A stretch of DNA of 13,670 bases from CAZDHT01 sp964505325 (GTDB taxonomy: Bacteria > Planctomycetota > PUPC01): NCBI GenBank assembly GCA_964505325.1, contig CAZDHT010000134.1, positions 1 to 13,670 on the forward strand, given 5' to 3'. Positions within the stretch are counted from its first letter, which is position 1, and each line of letters begins with the position of its first letter. Below, in pieces: positions 7,250 through 13,670 of this stretch. The position numbers and the translations under genes are program-made. Under the pieces are notes generated by a model that worked only from the letters and a program-made list of their open reading frames with translations, was not told the origin of the DNA and searched no databases.

Positions 7250-7398
7250 AGACCTGTGTGAGGTCGGAAATGCAGAAAGCAAATGGAACAGAAACGAAGG
7301 AACTCAGAGATGAAAGAAAGGGGGTCAGAGGCAGAAGAGCAATGTGTGTTGGAGGTTCGAGAGAGAGTGGACTGGGGAGGGAAGAAAGGAGGCTTACG
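7250..7398 (+). repeat. Leader repeat, subtype A, upstream of gene 5
   Basis: The leader has ACCTGTGTGAGGTCGG (7252-7267), then AATGCAGAAAGCAAATGGA and the GTCAGAGGCAGAAG..GTTCGAGAGAGAGTG segment, which is shared with the leader of gene 1 and not with subtype B. The first Shine-Dalgarno-like site has drifted to AAAGGGGG, while the start-proximal AAAGGAGG (7385-7392) is intact. The leader is open in the frame of gene 5, but no start there precedes the signal peptide sensibly. Confidence 0.7.
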
Positions 7399-9393
7399 AT
7401 GAGTAAGCGCATGTTTGGCATGGCAATGCTGGCGGCAACCATCGGACTGTTCGCGTGGCAGACGGCTGTGGCAAGCACCTACTACGTTGACCTGAACGCG
7501 GGAGGGACGGGCTCTGGCGCCGATTGGACCAATGCCTACACCTCGGTCCAGGCCGCGCTGGACGGCATCGATACGGCGGCCGACGCCAACGCCACGGTGT
7601 ACGTGGCCAAGACCGGCGGCGGGCCCACCTACACTTCGTCGTCCAAGAGCTACCAGCGAAGCACGACCATCGACTTCCTGGGTGGCTACAACCCGACCAC
7701 GAGCGTCCGTGACGGGGTCAGTGAGATCAAGGGCTCCGGCGTCGGCATGACCCTGAACGTGGACGGGGCCACCTCGCCCACCACGTACAACGGTGACTTC
7801 CGCTTCTCGCACTTCGACATCGAGACAGACAACATCGGTCTGTACGCACCCGCTCCCGCGCTGAACAGCCGGAGCACGTCCAACGTGACCAAGTTCACCG
7901 CCACCAGTTCGACGATCAGCACCACGTCGACCTCGGCCAGTCCCGTCCAGATGCAGATCTACAGCAGCGGCGGCATGATGCCCAGCTTGACCCTGGACGG
8001 CACCACGGTCAGCACCCCGGCGGGCAGCGTCAGCTCGACCGTGCGGATGATCGCTACCAGCAACTCGACGACCCCGGGCGTCACCGAGGTTAAGAACGGT
8101 TCGGTAGTGACGGGGGCGGCCGATGGCACGGGGAGCGGCAAGAACGCGGCACTGGATGTCGAGCAGACCCTCCTCGTCATGGACGGCTCAACCGTCACCA
8201 ACACCGGAGCCGGCTACGGTGTGCGGGCGGGCCGGCCGAGCTACGGGGCGCACGACTACTCGCATCAAATCAAGAACAGCCTCATCACGAGCGCCGGCGA
8301 TGGCGTCCTCCTGCAGGCGGATGACTTCAGCCGCGCCCTCGGGCCGGTCGTTACCCCGGTGACAACGGTCGAAGGCACGATCATCACGGCGAATGGCGCC
8401 TACGGCCTGCGCGTCTACGGCTGGCACGGCACGGGCAACGACAGCGGCGCCACCGACGTTCTGGTCAAGAACAGCACGATCATCAACACCGGCGACGGCG
8501 GCGTCGGCCTGACCACCCAGTCCAGCAACGGCGGCGCGATGGACTACGACATCGAAGGCAGCAGCATCCACGGCAAGGACAAAGCCATCCACCTGGTCTA
8601 CAACACCAGCGGGAACCGCGGCCACGACACCTTCGACATCGTTGGCAGCATGCTGTCCGCCGGCGCGACGGACGGGTCCACCAACTCCGCCTCCGTCGTG
8701 TTGCTGCTCGAGCCGCGCAAGAACGGCACGGTGACGCTGGACGGCACCGTGGTCGGGAACGGCGCCGGGGGCATCTACCTGAACCCCGGCGACGACGCGC
8801 TGCTCACGATGATCAACTCCGTGGTTACCGACCAGGAAGGGGCGGGCTACGGCGTCCGCCTAGCGCCCCGGTCGGACGACATCGTACGGTTGACCGCGAC
8901 CAACTCCACGTTCAGCGACCTGGACGGCGTACCGGCGGAGTTCGGCGACAACACGGGCGCCGCTACGCAGATCGCGACGCTGAAGTACAACGCCTTCGCG
9001 CCCGGCAGCGTGCTCCTGGATATCCTGAGCAACGAAGACCCCAACGCGCTGACACTCAACGGCGACTACAACGCCTTCTACGAGTACAGCGGCGTGTTGG
9101 AGAGCTTCGGCGCCGGCGGCATCGTCAACAACCTGACCAACAGCCAGGATTTCTCCGCGCTTAGCGCCGGCATTGGCCCCGACGGTTACCATCTCGCTGG
9201 TGGATCACCGCTGAAGGATGTCTATCTGCTTGTGTTGGGTGACCCGACGGTCGACATCGATGGCGAGGCGCGCCCGTTCGGTCTGTTGGCCGACATCGGC
9301 GCCGACGAGACCACGGCCCTCCCCATCCCCGAGCCGGCGGGGCTGAGTCTCGTCGGGCTGACGTTGCTGGCGTTGAAGAGAAGGAGACGCTAG
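7399..9393 (+). CDS. PEP-CTERM beta-helix protein with choice-of-anchor Q-like end (gene 5)
   Basis: This 664-residue secreted protein starts at the ATG six bases after AAAGGAGG. The signal peptide MSKRMFGMAMLAATIG ends around TAVAS, residue 26. The mature N-terminus, YYVDLNAGGTGSGADWTNAY (27-46) followed by SVQAALDGI, is the usual opening of planctomycete and bacterial right-handed beta-helix proteins. The middle carries many short strand-turn repeats (MDGSTVTNTGAGYGVRA, VKNSTIINTGDGGVGL, DGTVVGNGAGGIYLN) consistent with a pectate-lyase-like fold. No lyase catalytic set is evident. Residues 615-637 (DIDGEARPF, then DIGADE) match the choice-of-anchor Q signature, which usually sits just before a C-terminal sorting signal. 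PEP at 644 and a KRRRR end follow. The likely role is surface adhesion or polysaccharide contact, inferred only from fold. Confidence 0.9.
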   Translation: MSKRMFGMAMLAATIGLFAWQTAVASTYYVDLNAGGTGSGADWTNAYTSVQAALDGIDTAADANATVYVAKTGGGPTYTSSSKSYQRSTTIDFLGGYNPTTSVRDGVSEIKGSGVGMTLNVDGATSPTTYNGDFRFSHFDIETDNIGLYAPAPALNSRSTSNVTKFTATSSTISTTSTSASPVQMQIYSSGGMMPSLTLDGTTVSTPAGSVSSTVRMIATSNSTTPGVTEVKNGSVVTGAADGTGSGKNAALDVEQTLLVMDGSTVTNTGAGYGVRAGRPSYGAHDYSHQIKNSLITSAGDGVLLQADDFSRALGPVVTPVTTVEGTIITANGAYGLRVYGWHGTGNDSGATDVLVKNSTIINTGDGGVGLTTQSSNGGAMDYDIEGSSIHGKDKAIHLVYNTSGNRGHDTFDIVGSMLSAGATDGSTNSASVVLLLEPRKNGTVTLDGTVVGNGAGGIYLNPGDDALLTMINSVVTDQEGAGYGVRLAPRSDDIVRLTATNSTFSDLDGVPAEFGDNTGAATQIATLKYNAFAPGSVLLDILSNEDPNALTLNGDYNAFYEYSGVLESFGAGGIVNNLTNSQDFSALSAGIGPDGYHLAGGSPLKDVYLLVLGDPTVDIDGEARPFGLLADIGADETTALPIPEPAGLSLVGLTLLALKRRRR

Positions 9394-9404
9394 ACCGACG
9401 AGCC

Positions 9405-9461
9405 GGAAGAATGGCGGCTCGGCCCCCCATTCTTCCAAGGCGTCCGTTGCCAGCGGACGCC
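9405..9461 (+). repeat. Paired 3' hairpins after gene 5
   Basis: Stem one pairs GGAAGAATGG (9405-9414) with CCATTCTTCC (9427-9436). Stem two pairs GGCGTCCG (9439-9446) with CGGACGCC (9454-9461). Stem one is a variant of the AAGAATGG hairpin at 50 and 2280. Stem two has a different sequence in the same place. It runs directly into an orphan PEP-CTERM tail, not into the usual ACCTGTGTGAG leader block. Confidence 0.6.
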
Positions 9462-9463
9462 AG

Positions 9464-9505
9464 CTCGGCTTGGCGTTGCTCGGCCTGAGAAGAAGAAGGA
9501 GCTAG
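9464..9505 (+). pseudogene. Orphan PEP-CTERM 3' end (gene relic)
   Basis: In frame from 9464 the sequence reads LGLALLGLRRRRS and TAG, a complete hydrophobic-plus-Arg end of a PEP-CTERM signal. Upstream in this frame is SGRQ from the hairpin, with no PEP motif, body or start. It is best read as what remains of a cassette whose body was deleted by recombination between tails. It lies in the 340-base gap between genes 5 and 6. Confidence 0.75.
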
Positions 9506-9612
9506 CTGTCAGCTACCAGCGCTCGGCTCTCAGCAGTCGAGTGCGCTGGCTGAAAGCTGAGAGGCGATGGCTGAAAAGGGAGGAGAAGTCAGCCACAGAC
9601 GATTGCGGAATG
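9506..9612. repeat. Imperfect inverted and word repeats between genes 5 and 6
   Basis: CTGTCAGCTACCAGCGCTC and similar words are followed by complementary words: CCAGCGC pairs with GCGCTGG, and CGGCTCTCAGC nearly pairs with GCTGAGAGGCG. This gives a large imperfect hairpin. AGGAGAAGTCAGCCACAGAC at 9581-9600 echoes the 3' end of PEP-CTERM genes plus the start of a subtype C leader, with the stop TAG changed to CAG. No gene is supported here. Confidence 0.5.
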
Positions 9613-9627
9613 CGAAGGAGAAGTTAG
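9613..9627 (+). pseudogene. Second orphan tail remnant (RRRS-stop)
   Basis: CGA AGG AGA AGT TAG reads RRRS and stop, directly before the GCCACAGAC that opens a subtype C leader. At 4167-4181 the same junction is a true gene end. Here nothing in frame upstream resembles a PEP-CTERM gene. The call is short and rests on the junction homology. Confidence 0.5.
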
Positions 9628-9733
9628 CCACAGACGGGCGCAGGTAGACGCGGATTTGGAGCTTGGGTTCTGGGGCTTGTTTGTTATCTGGGCATTGATG
9701 TCTGGTCATTCGTCTTCCGAAAGGAGGGCCGCG
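9628..9733 (+). repeat. Leader repeat, subtype C, upstream of gene 6
   Basis: It starts with GCCACAGAC after a remnant stop and shares GGATTTGGAGCTTG and CTTGTTTG words with the leader of gene 3. It ends with AAAGGAGG at 9720-9727 and the spacer GCCGCG. It lacks the ACCTGTGTGAG block. No promoter is recognised. Confidence 0.6.
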
Positions 9734-10933
9734 ATGAGTACGCGGATGTTGAGTGCGATGGTGTTGGTGGCTTTGGCGGGGGCCATCGGGGGGACGGCGC
9801 GGGCCGGGTTGGATTACTTCGCGGTGAACAGCGGCGGCAGCGACGACACCACGTACGTGTTCACCTACGACACCGTGGCCAAGACGGTGGCGCTGGTGTA
9901 CAAGGCGCCGTGGGTCGCGGTCAGCGGGGCGAACCACCCCAGTGACCGCGTGTCCGCCGGGGCCGATTACAGCTTCTGGACCGGCGGATCCATGACCGCC
10001 GCCGCGGGAGGCGTCGAGCGGTTCACCACTGCCGACAAACTGACGTGGACGAGCAGCCTCCAGGTGAGGATGTACAACGAGACGGGGGCGCAGGAGTTCT
10101 ACGACAGCACCGTGCGGGGCGCGGTGAACGCCGCGCCGGTCGGCTGCGGTGCCGCCGAGCTGGCCGACGGCACCGTCTTCGCCGGCGAGAGCCGCATCAA
10201 CGCCTACGGCGTGGGTAGCCATGTGGGCCACATTGGCGACGACCCGGCCATCTGGACCGCCGACGCGCAGCACCTCGGCATCCTGGCCGCGCCCGGCCTC
10301 GGCGGCACGGGCTCCAATGGCGAGAACGCGGCCGACGTCGCGTCCACCGTGGCCGGCGCCGCCAACCGCTTCGCGGTCACCGGCGTCGAGGGCAATGACC
10401 ACACCTACGTCTACAACAGCGACGGCACGTTCAAGGCCGAGCTGACCGACCTGGGCACGCTCCAACTGAGCGGTCTCGGCAGCATGAAGACGGCCCCGCT
10501 GGGTGATGTGATTCTGCAACTGACCTCAAGCCACGGCACCTCGCCGACCATCCAGGTCGAGGGCCGCTGGGTGACCGACGCCCTGTTCGACCAGGTCGCC
10601 ATCTCGGCGTTCAACGTCAACAAGCCGGGCAGCGGCGATTTCTTCTTTCGCGCCACGGACGTCGACGGCACGGAGAGCGGGCTGATCATGGTCGTCGGCC
10701 ACGTACTGTCGCCCGACCGCGTGGGCGTCTGGTTCTTCGACACCGCCGGCAATCCCACCACGACCAACCCGTTCGACCTGAGTCCGTTTGACTCGCATCT
10801 AGTCGGCCGGACCAACGCATCGGGCGCCGGGCTCTTCGCGGCCGAAGGAGACGGCGAACTCATCCCCGAGCCCGGCGGCGCGGCGCTGCTCTTGCTCGGC
10901 GGAGCGCTGGGGCTGCGGCGCAGACGTCGGTAG
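9734..10933 (+). CDS. PEP-CTERM protein of unknown body (gene 6)
   Basis: This 399-residue secreted protein starts at the ATG six bases after AAAGGAGG. The in-frame ATG at 9656 would prefix repeat-encoded residues and is rejected. MSTRMLSAMVLVALAG begins a signal peptide ending near TARA (residue 24). The MSTR start has diverged from the MSKR/MSKH of the other cassettes. The body, from LDYFAVNSGGSDDTTYVFTY on, is beta-rich and has segments such as GHIGDDPAIWTADAQHLGIL and NDHTYVYNSDGTFKAELTDL. I do not recognise a family; it resembles other single-copy planctomycete PEP-CTERM bodies. The tail has PEP at 378, a Leu/Gly-rich stretch, then LRRRRR. A surface location is inferred. No enzymatic motif is visible. 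Confidence 0.88.
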   Translation: MSTRMLSAMVLVALAGAIGGTARAGLDYFAVNSGGSDDTTYVFTYDTVAKTVALVYKAPWVAVSGANHPSDRVSAGADYSFWTGGSMTAAAGGVERFTTADKLTWTSSLQVRMYNETGAQEFYDSTVRGAVNAAPVGCGAAELADGTVFAGESRINAYGVGSHVGHIGDDPAIWTADAQHLGILAAPGLGGTGSNGENAADVASTVAGAANRFAVTGVEGNDHTYVYNSDGTFKAELTDLGTLQLSGLGSMKTAPLGDVILQLTSSHGTSPTIQVEGRWVTDALFDQVAISAFNVNKPGSGDFFFRATDVDGTESGLIMVVGHVLSPDRVGVWFFDTAGNPTTTNPFDLSPFDSHLVGRTNASGAGLFAAEGDGELIPEPGGAALLLLGGALGLRRRRR

Positions 10934-10939
10934 GCGACC

Positions 10940-10958
10940 GGCGTCGTGAGGCGACGCC
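10940..10958 (+). repeat. Short hairpin after gene 6
   Basis: GGCGTCG (10940-10946) pairs with CGACGCC (10952-10958) around TGAGG. No T-run follows, and gene 7 begins 90 bases later. Read-through into gene 7 is plausible. The 115-base gap between genes 6 and 7 lacks the repeated leader blocks. Confidence 0.4.
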
Positions 10959-11048
10959 CTCGCCGAAGCAGGTCAGGTGGGGCCGAGCCTTGTCACGCCG
11001 GAGCCCACAGGGGCCCGCGCGGATTGGCCTGCGCCAGAGGAAGAGACC

Positions 11049-11837
11049 ATGACAGCCAAACACATTGTGCTCGCGGCGGTTCTCGCCACGCTGTCCGCAC
11101 CGGCGCTCTCGGCGCCGGTGACCCCCGAGATGGCCCACCACCGGCTTCTCCACGTCATCGATCTCACGGAAGATGCGGTCCCCGCCGGGGACCACTCGGA
11201 GGTCCGAGCCTGCTCGCCCGGCAGCGTCGAGTGGGGCGTGACCGGCGGCGTTCTCATCCAGACGCACACCCGCGACCCCGGCCACCACGACTACTACGAC
11301 TTCGAGGGATTCGAGGTGGGCACGCAGGACTTCAGCATCGAGGTGGACATCGCGATCGGTTCCCTGCTCCACACCACGTACGGCGACGCATGCGTCATGC
11401 CCGCCATCGGCATCCGCGACCCCGACCACCCGGAGCTGGACGCCTTCGACCGGTGCTACTACCTGAAGATCTTACACCCGGACGGCCTTTACGGCGGCTC
11501 GGGCAATTTCAAGCTGCGCTACATCCCGACCGCAGACCATAACGAGGAGCCGCTGGGGCCCCTGGCGACCATCACCGAGGACACCGGTACCGCGCGCCTC
11601 GAAATCGTTGGGACACGACTGCGGGCCTTCTGGAACGGCGCCCTCGAGATCACGACGTATGACAGCCGCATCGCACTGCGGACGCCCGCCCTCGTCTGTC
11701 GCGCGCTCCACGAGGTGGACCCTACCGCGTTCGCCTCCGGCATCCGCATCTATGTCGTAGAGACCGTCGTCCCCGAACCCGCCGCCCTCGGCCTGATCGG
11801 GCTGACGTTGCTGGCTCTCAGAAGAAAGCGGTCGTAA
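11049..11837 (+). CDS. PEP-CTERM protein with possible jelly-roll body (gene 7)
   Basis: This 262-residue secreted protein starts at 11049, preceded by AGAGGA at 11036-11041. The upstream in-frame ATG at 10977 is rejected because it has no good binding site and would bury the signal peptide MTAKHIVLAAVLATLSAPALSA. The body includes FEVGTQDFSIEVDIAIG and TARLEIVGTRLRAFWNGALE. This strand pattern is reminiscent of concanavalin-like or LamG-type jelly rolls, but the match is only by eye. PEP is at 242, followed by a tail ending LRRKRS. Unlike genes 1-6 it has no AAAGGAGG element, although its tail shares 19 bases exactly with gene 5. It seems an older or separately acquired member at the end of the array. 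Confidence 0.87.
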   Translation: MTAKHIVLAAVLATLSAPALSAPVTPEMAHHRLLHVIDLTEDAVPAGDHSEVRACSPGSVEWGVTGGVLIQTHTRDPGHHDYYDFEGFEVGTQDFSIEVDIAIGSLLHTTYGDACVMPAIGIRDPDHPELDAFDRCYYLKILHPDGLYGGSGNFKLRYIPTADHNEEPLGPLATITEDTGTARLEIVGTRLRAFWNGALEITTYDSRIALRTPALVCRALHEVDPTAFASGIRIYVVETVVPEPAALGLIGLTLLALRRKRS

Positions 11838-11860
11838 GGCCGACGAGGAATCCGGATGGG

Positions 11861-11890
11861 GGCGGGTCGCACAGCCCGCCCCTTTCTTTT
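11861..11890 (+). terminator. Intrinsic terminator after gene 7
   Basis: GGGCGGGT (11861-11868) pairs with GCCCGCCC (11875-11882), with one T-G pair and a CGCACA loop, followed directly by TTTCTTTT. It is the only hairpin after a PEP-CTERM gene in this window with a proper T-rich tail. It marks the end of the array's transcription. Confidence 0.85.
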
Positions 11891-11998
11891 CTTCTCTCCG
11901 TTTCCCCCTTTTCCCGTTTCCCTTTACTTACACCCGCCCGCGCAACAGCCTTGCGCCGGCCGTCCCGCGCGACTATCATCCGGGCGCACTTAACGGTT

Positions 11999-12087
11999 CC
12001 GTAATCGTGCTCTTACTCGTAATCGTGATCGCCCTGGTCGATCCGAGTAAGGCAGGAGTACGAGCGCGAGTACGATCCAGATTACGG
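11999..12087. repeat. Degenerate CGTAATCG/CGAGTA inverted repeat
   Basis: CCGTAATC at 11999-12006 pairs with GATTACGG at 12080-12087. The interior is filled with related words (TACTCGTAATCG, GAGTACGAGCGCGAGTACG) that pair only in part. Similar hexamer-word tracts are, to my recollection, frequent between genes in planctomycete genomes. It sits just upstream of the next gene's binding site. No clear promoter was found in 11891-12091, where a pyrimidine-rich tract (11883-11930) is the only other feature. Confidence 0.55.
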
Positions 12088-12108
12088 TTTCAAAGGAGTG
12101 AGTGAGAC

Positions 12109-13323
12109 ATGGCCAACATCAGCGAAGCGGACAAGCAGACCTACCTCGAGCGGGCGCTCAAGGCCGCCGACTGGTACGTGAACTCGCAGCTTAACCAGCC
12201 GCCCCTTCCCTACCAGCCCATCTGGCACGCCGACCGCGGCCGATTCCTCTACCACTACTTCATCCCCGGCAAGCAGTACACGCCGGGCATCAACTGGACC
12301 CAGGGGCGGGCGCTGTTCGTGCTGTCCGAGGCGTACAAGCTCACCGGCGACGAGAAATACGCCGCCGCCGCCGAGCTGGGCTACCGATACATCGCCGCGC
12401 TCCAGGTGATGGACCCCGGCTACCCGAAGATCCACGGCGCCATCCGCGAGCAGACCCCGCAGTGCGACTGGTGCGGCGCCCTCGACGGCGCCCAGGCGGC
12501 GTCTGGCCTGCTGATGTTCGAGAAGGTCAGCGGTAATGCCGACGCCCTCCGCCGCGGCCGCGCGTTCTGTGACTACCTGCTCCGCAACTTCGACGACGAA
12601 GCCGGCATGCCCGCCGTCGCCCACGTCTGGCCCGAGGAGAAGGTCGTACACTCCGGCGGCTACGGGGCGCACGCCATCGGCCAGTGCACCGCCATCCCAT
12701 GCTGGCACCTCTACAAACGGACCGGCGAAGAACAGTACCTCGGACCCGTCGTCTGGGGCGCAGACTTCATCCTCGACTGCCAGCGCGACGACGGCGCGTT
12801 CCACAACGTCAAGGACATCACGGCGGTCGAGCCGGCGAAGCCCAACCACCACGAGGGCCGCGGCGAAGGTGATCACCGCTATGTCCTCTACAACGACGAC
12901 GGGATGATCGTTGTGGTGCTCGCCGCGCACGAGGCGACCGGCGACGCGAAGTACCTCGACGCCGCCGCGCGCTACGCCGACTGGATCGTCGCGCAGCCCG
13001 TCGAGGAGCGGCCGTTCTGCGCCTTCCCCGTCCGCGCCAACACCGTCCTCGACGTCGGCAGGGTCGCGGGCGTGGACTACTCCGGCTGGGTGCTCGACAA
13101 TCTTCAGAAGAGCCTGCTCAATCTCCAGGTGCTCGGCTCCGACGACCCGCGTGCCGAGGGCGGGTTCCGCGGCGAGGACGAGGAAGGGGAGGGCGGCATC
13201 TACGGCGGCACCTCGCTCGACTACGTCACCAACCGCGTCACCTGCTACGCCGCGGGGACCCTCTTCCGCCTCTCCGGCAAGGGCACCGGCGCCGGCTTCT
13301 CACACTTCGGGTTGGATTACTAG
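12109..13323 (+). CDS. Soluble (alpha/alpha)-barrel protein, six-hairpin glycosidase-like
   Basis: The protein has 404 residues and starts at an ATG 10 bases after AAAGGAG (12092-12098). There is no signal peptide and no PEP-CTERM tail, so it is predicted to be cytoplasmic, unlike its neighbours. Repeated paired helices with aromatic and small residues are visible: AADWYVNSQ near 20, WTQGRALFVLSEAYKLTGDE at 63-82, LLMFEKVSGNADALRRGRAF near 140, WHLYKRTGEEQYLGPVVWGA near 199, NDDGMIVVVLAAHEATGDAK from 262, and YVTNRVTCYAAGTLFRLSG near the end. The repeated phrase TGD-(E/A)-KY followed by Ala-rich helices is typical of (alpha/alpha)6 toroids such as GH88/GH105 hydrolases and epimerases. I cannot name the family or the catalytic acid. 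CDWCG at 119-123 is a CxxC pair. A role in sugar or polysaccharide breakdown is inferred from fold only. Confidence 0.85.
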   Translation: MANISEADKQTYLERALKAADWYVNSQLNQPPLPYQPIWHADRGRFLYHYFIPGKQYTPGINWTQGRALFVLSEAYKLTGDEKYAAAAELGYRYIAALQVMDPGYPKIHGAIREQTPQCDWCGALDGAQAASGLLMFEKVSGNADALRRGRAFCDYLLRNFDDEAGMPAVAHVWPEEKVVHSGGYGAHAIGQCTAIPCWHLYKRTGEEQYLGPVVWGADFILDCQRDDGAFHNVKDITAVEPAKPNHHEGRGEGDHRYVLYNDDGMIVVVLAAHEATGDAKYLDAAARYADWIVAQPVEERPFCAFPVRANTVLDVGRVAGVDYSGWVLDNLQKSLLNLQVLGSDDPRAEGGFRGEDEEGEGGIYGGTSLDYVTNRVTCYAAGTLFRLSGKGTGAGFSHFGLDY

Positions 13324-13329
13324 AAGATC

Positions 13330-13366
13330 GCGGGGGGAAACCTTTCTGTAGAAAGGTCTCCCCCGC
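13330..13366 (+). repeat. Hairpin just after the barrel-protein gene
   Basis: ACCTTTC (13340-13346) pairs with GAAAGGT (13351-13357) around TGTA. The stem extends outward through the G-rich 13330-13338 and CTCCCCCGC at 13358-13366, with a one-base asymmetry. No T-run follows directly. Confidence 0.6.
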
Positions 13367-13395
13367 ACCCCCTCCAAAAGACTTTTGCACGAAAG

Positions 13396-13424
13396 GGCCG
13401 CCGGTCACAGGCCGGCGGCCTTTT
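13396..13424 (+). terminator. Intrinsic terminator after the barrel-protein gene
   Basis: GGCCGCCGG (13396-13404) pairs perfectly with CCGGCGGCC (13412-13420) around TCACAGG, followed by TTTT. An A-run precedes the stem, so it may also act on the opposite strand. Confidence 0.8.
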
Positions 13425-13498
13425 CGCCAGGTAACACTTCAGCCAAGTGGGGTACTGACGCGGCATCTGTATTGCAATTGCGAAAAACGGTGAAGGGT
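13425..13498. other. Non-coding stretch with no recognised gene
   Basis: I see no coding frame with a binding site here. AAGTGGGGTACTGACGC and TTGCAATTGCGAAAAACGG look like dispersed planctomycete repeat words, but this is recollection and was not searched. Together with the repeats that follow it makes up the last gene-free stretch of about 350 bases. Confidence 0.4.
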
Positions 13499-13587
13499 CC
13501 TGTCAAAACCCTGGTGGGGCAGGCATTCCTGCCTGCCACCGGGCAGACAGAAATGTCCGCCCCACCGCTTGAAAAAGCGGTGACAGG
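13499..13587. repeat. Nested inverted-repeat element
   Basis: Outer arms CCTGTCA (13499-13505) and TGACAGG (13581-13587) enclose GGTGGGGC (13513-13520) paired with GCCCCACC (13559-13566). Inside is the perfect hairpin GGCAGGCA/TGCCTGCC (13518-13537). A small stem CCGCTT-GAAA-AAGCGG (13565-13580) sits between. The design suggests a mobile or dispersed palindromic repeat. No transposase or target duplication is visible. Confidence 0.6.
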
Positions 13588-13601
13588 CACATTTCCGCTC
13601 T

Positions 13602-13660
13602 CCGCCTGCGGCGGATCGCTTCGCTGGTGCCAGCCTGCCCGCCGAAGCCTCGGCGCAGGC
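13602..13660. repeat. GC-rich palindromic repeats at the window end
   Basis: CCGCC-TGC-GGCGG lies at 13602-13614. GCCTGC (13633-13638) pairs with GCAGGC (13655-13660) around an inner GCCGA/TCGGC stem. GGTGAC at 13579-13584 also pairs with GTCACC at 13663-13668, so this may be part of the same composite element as 13499-13587. The element may continue past the window. Confidence 0.5.
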
Positions 13661-13670
13661 GGGTCACCGT

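Noticed and set aside
35..11837. Spaced leaders as a CRISPR-like array
   Set aside because: The repeats are about 100-150 bases and separated by whole genes, with no short regular spacers or cas genes.

Overview
The window is high-GC and carries seven complete genes plus one 3' fragment for exported PEP-CTERM proteins, all on the + strand, followed by one unrelated gene. A PEP motif, a short hydrophobic segment and an Arg-rich end (typically RRRR or RRRRS), together with degenerate word-repeats in the gaps (TTTGGGATTT-like, GATTGACACA-like, CGTAATCG/CGAGTA-like), suggest a Planctomycetota genome, possibly Phycisphaerae, or a related PVC lineage. This is inference, because the window holds no phylogenetic marker. 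A run of 10 Ns at 2496-2505 shows this is a scaffolded draft assembly.

Layout: (1) the 3' end of a PEP-CTERM gene at 2-34; (2) PEP-CTERM gene 1 (261-2264, autotransporter-type beta-strand-repeat protein); (3) a gap region that probably hides another gene; (4) paralogous genes 2 and 3 (2646-4181, 4285-5712); (5) gene 4 (5937-7208); (6) gene 5 (7399-9393, beta-helix protein with a choice-of-anchor Q-like end); (7) a 340-bp intergenic stretch with relics of PEP-CTERM 3' ends; (8) gene 6 (9734-10933) and the more diverged gene 7 (11049-11837), closed by a good intrinsic terminator; (9) a separate gene for a soluble (alpha/alpha)-barrel protein (12109-13323), its terminator, and a terminal cluster of inverted repeats.

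The striking feature is how the PEP-CTERM genes are built. Their bodies are mostly unrelated or highly diverged, but the flanks are shared at the nucleotide level. Each cassette tends to have a leader of one of three subtypes (A, B, C), an almost invariant ribosome binding site and start (AAAGGAGG, six bases, ATGAGTAAGC), a variable secreted body, a near-constant sorting tail, and in several cases a 3' hairpin. Leaders and hairpins are shuffled between genes. Relic tails occur between genes 5 and 6, and gene 2 carries a second tail in frame. This looks like a locus that diversifies surface proteins by duplicating and recombining cassettes through constant ends.

The products are expected to leave the cytoplasm by Sec through their N-terminal signal peptides. 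An exosortase encoded elsewhere would then process them at the PEP motif. No exosortase, glycosyltransferase or regulator lies in this window. I see no tRNA, rRNA, CRISPR array or transposase.
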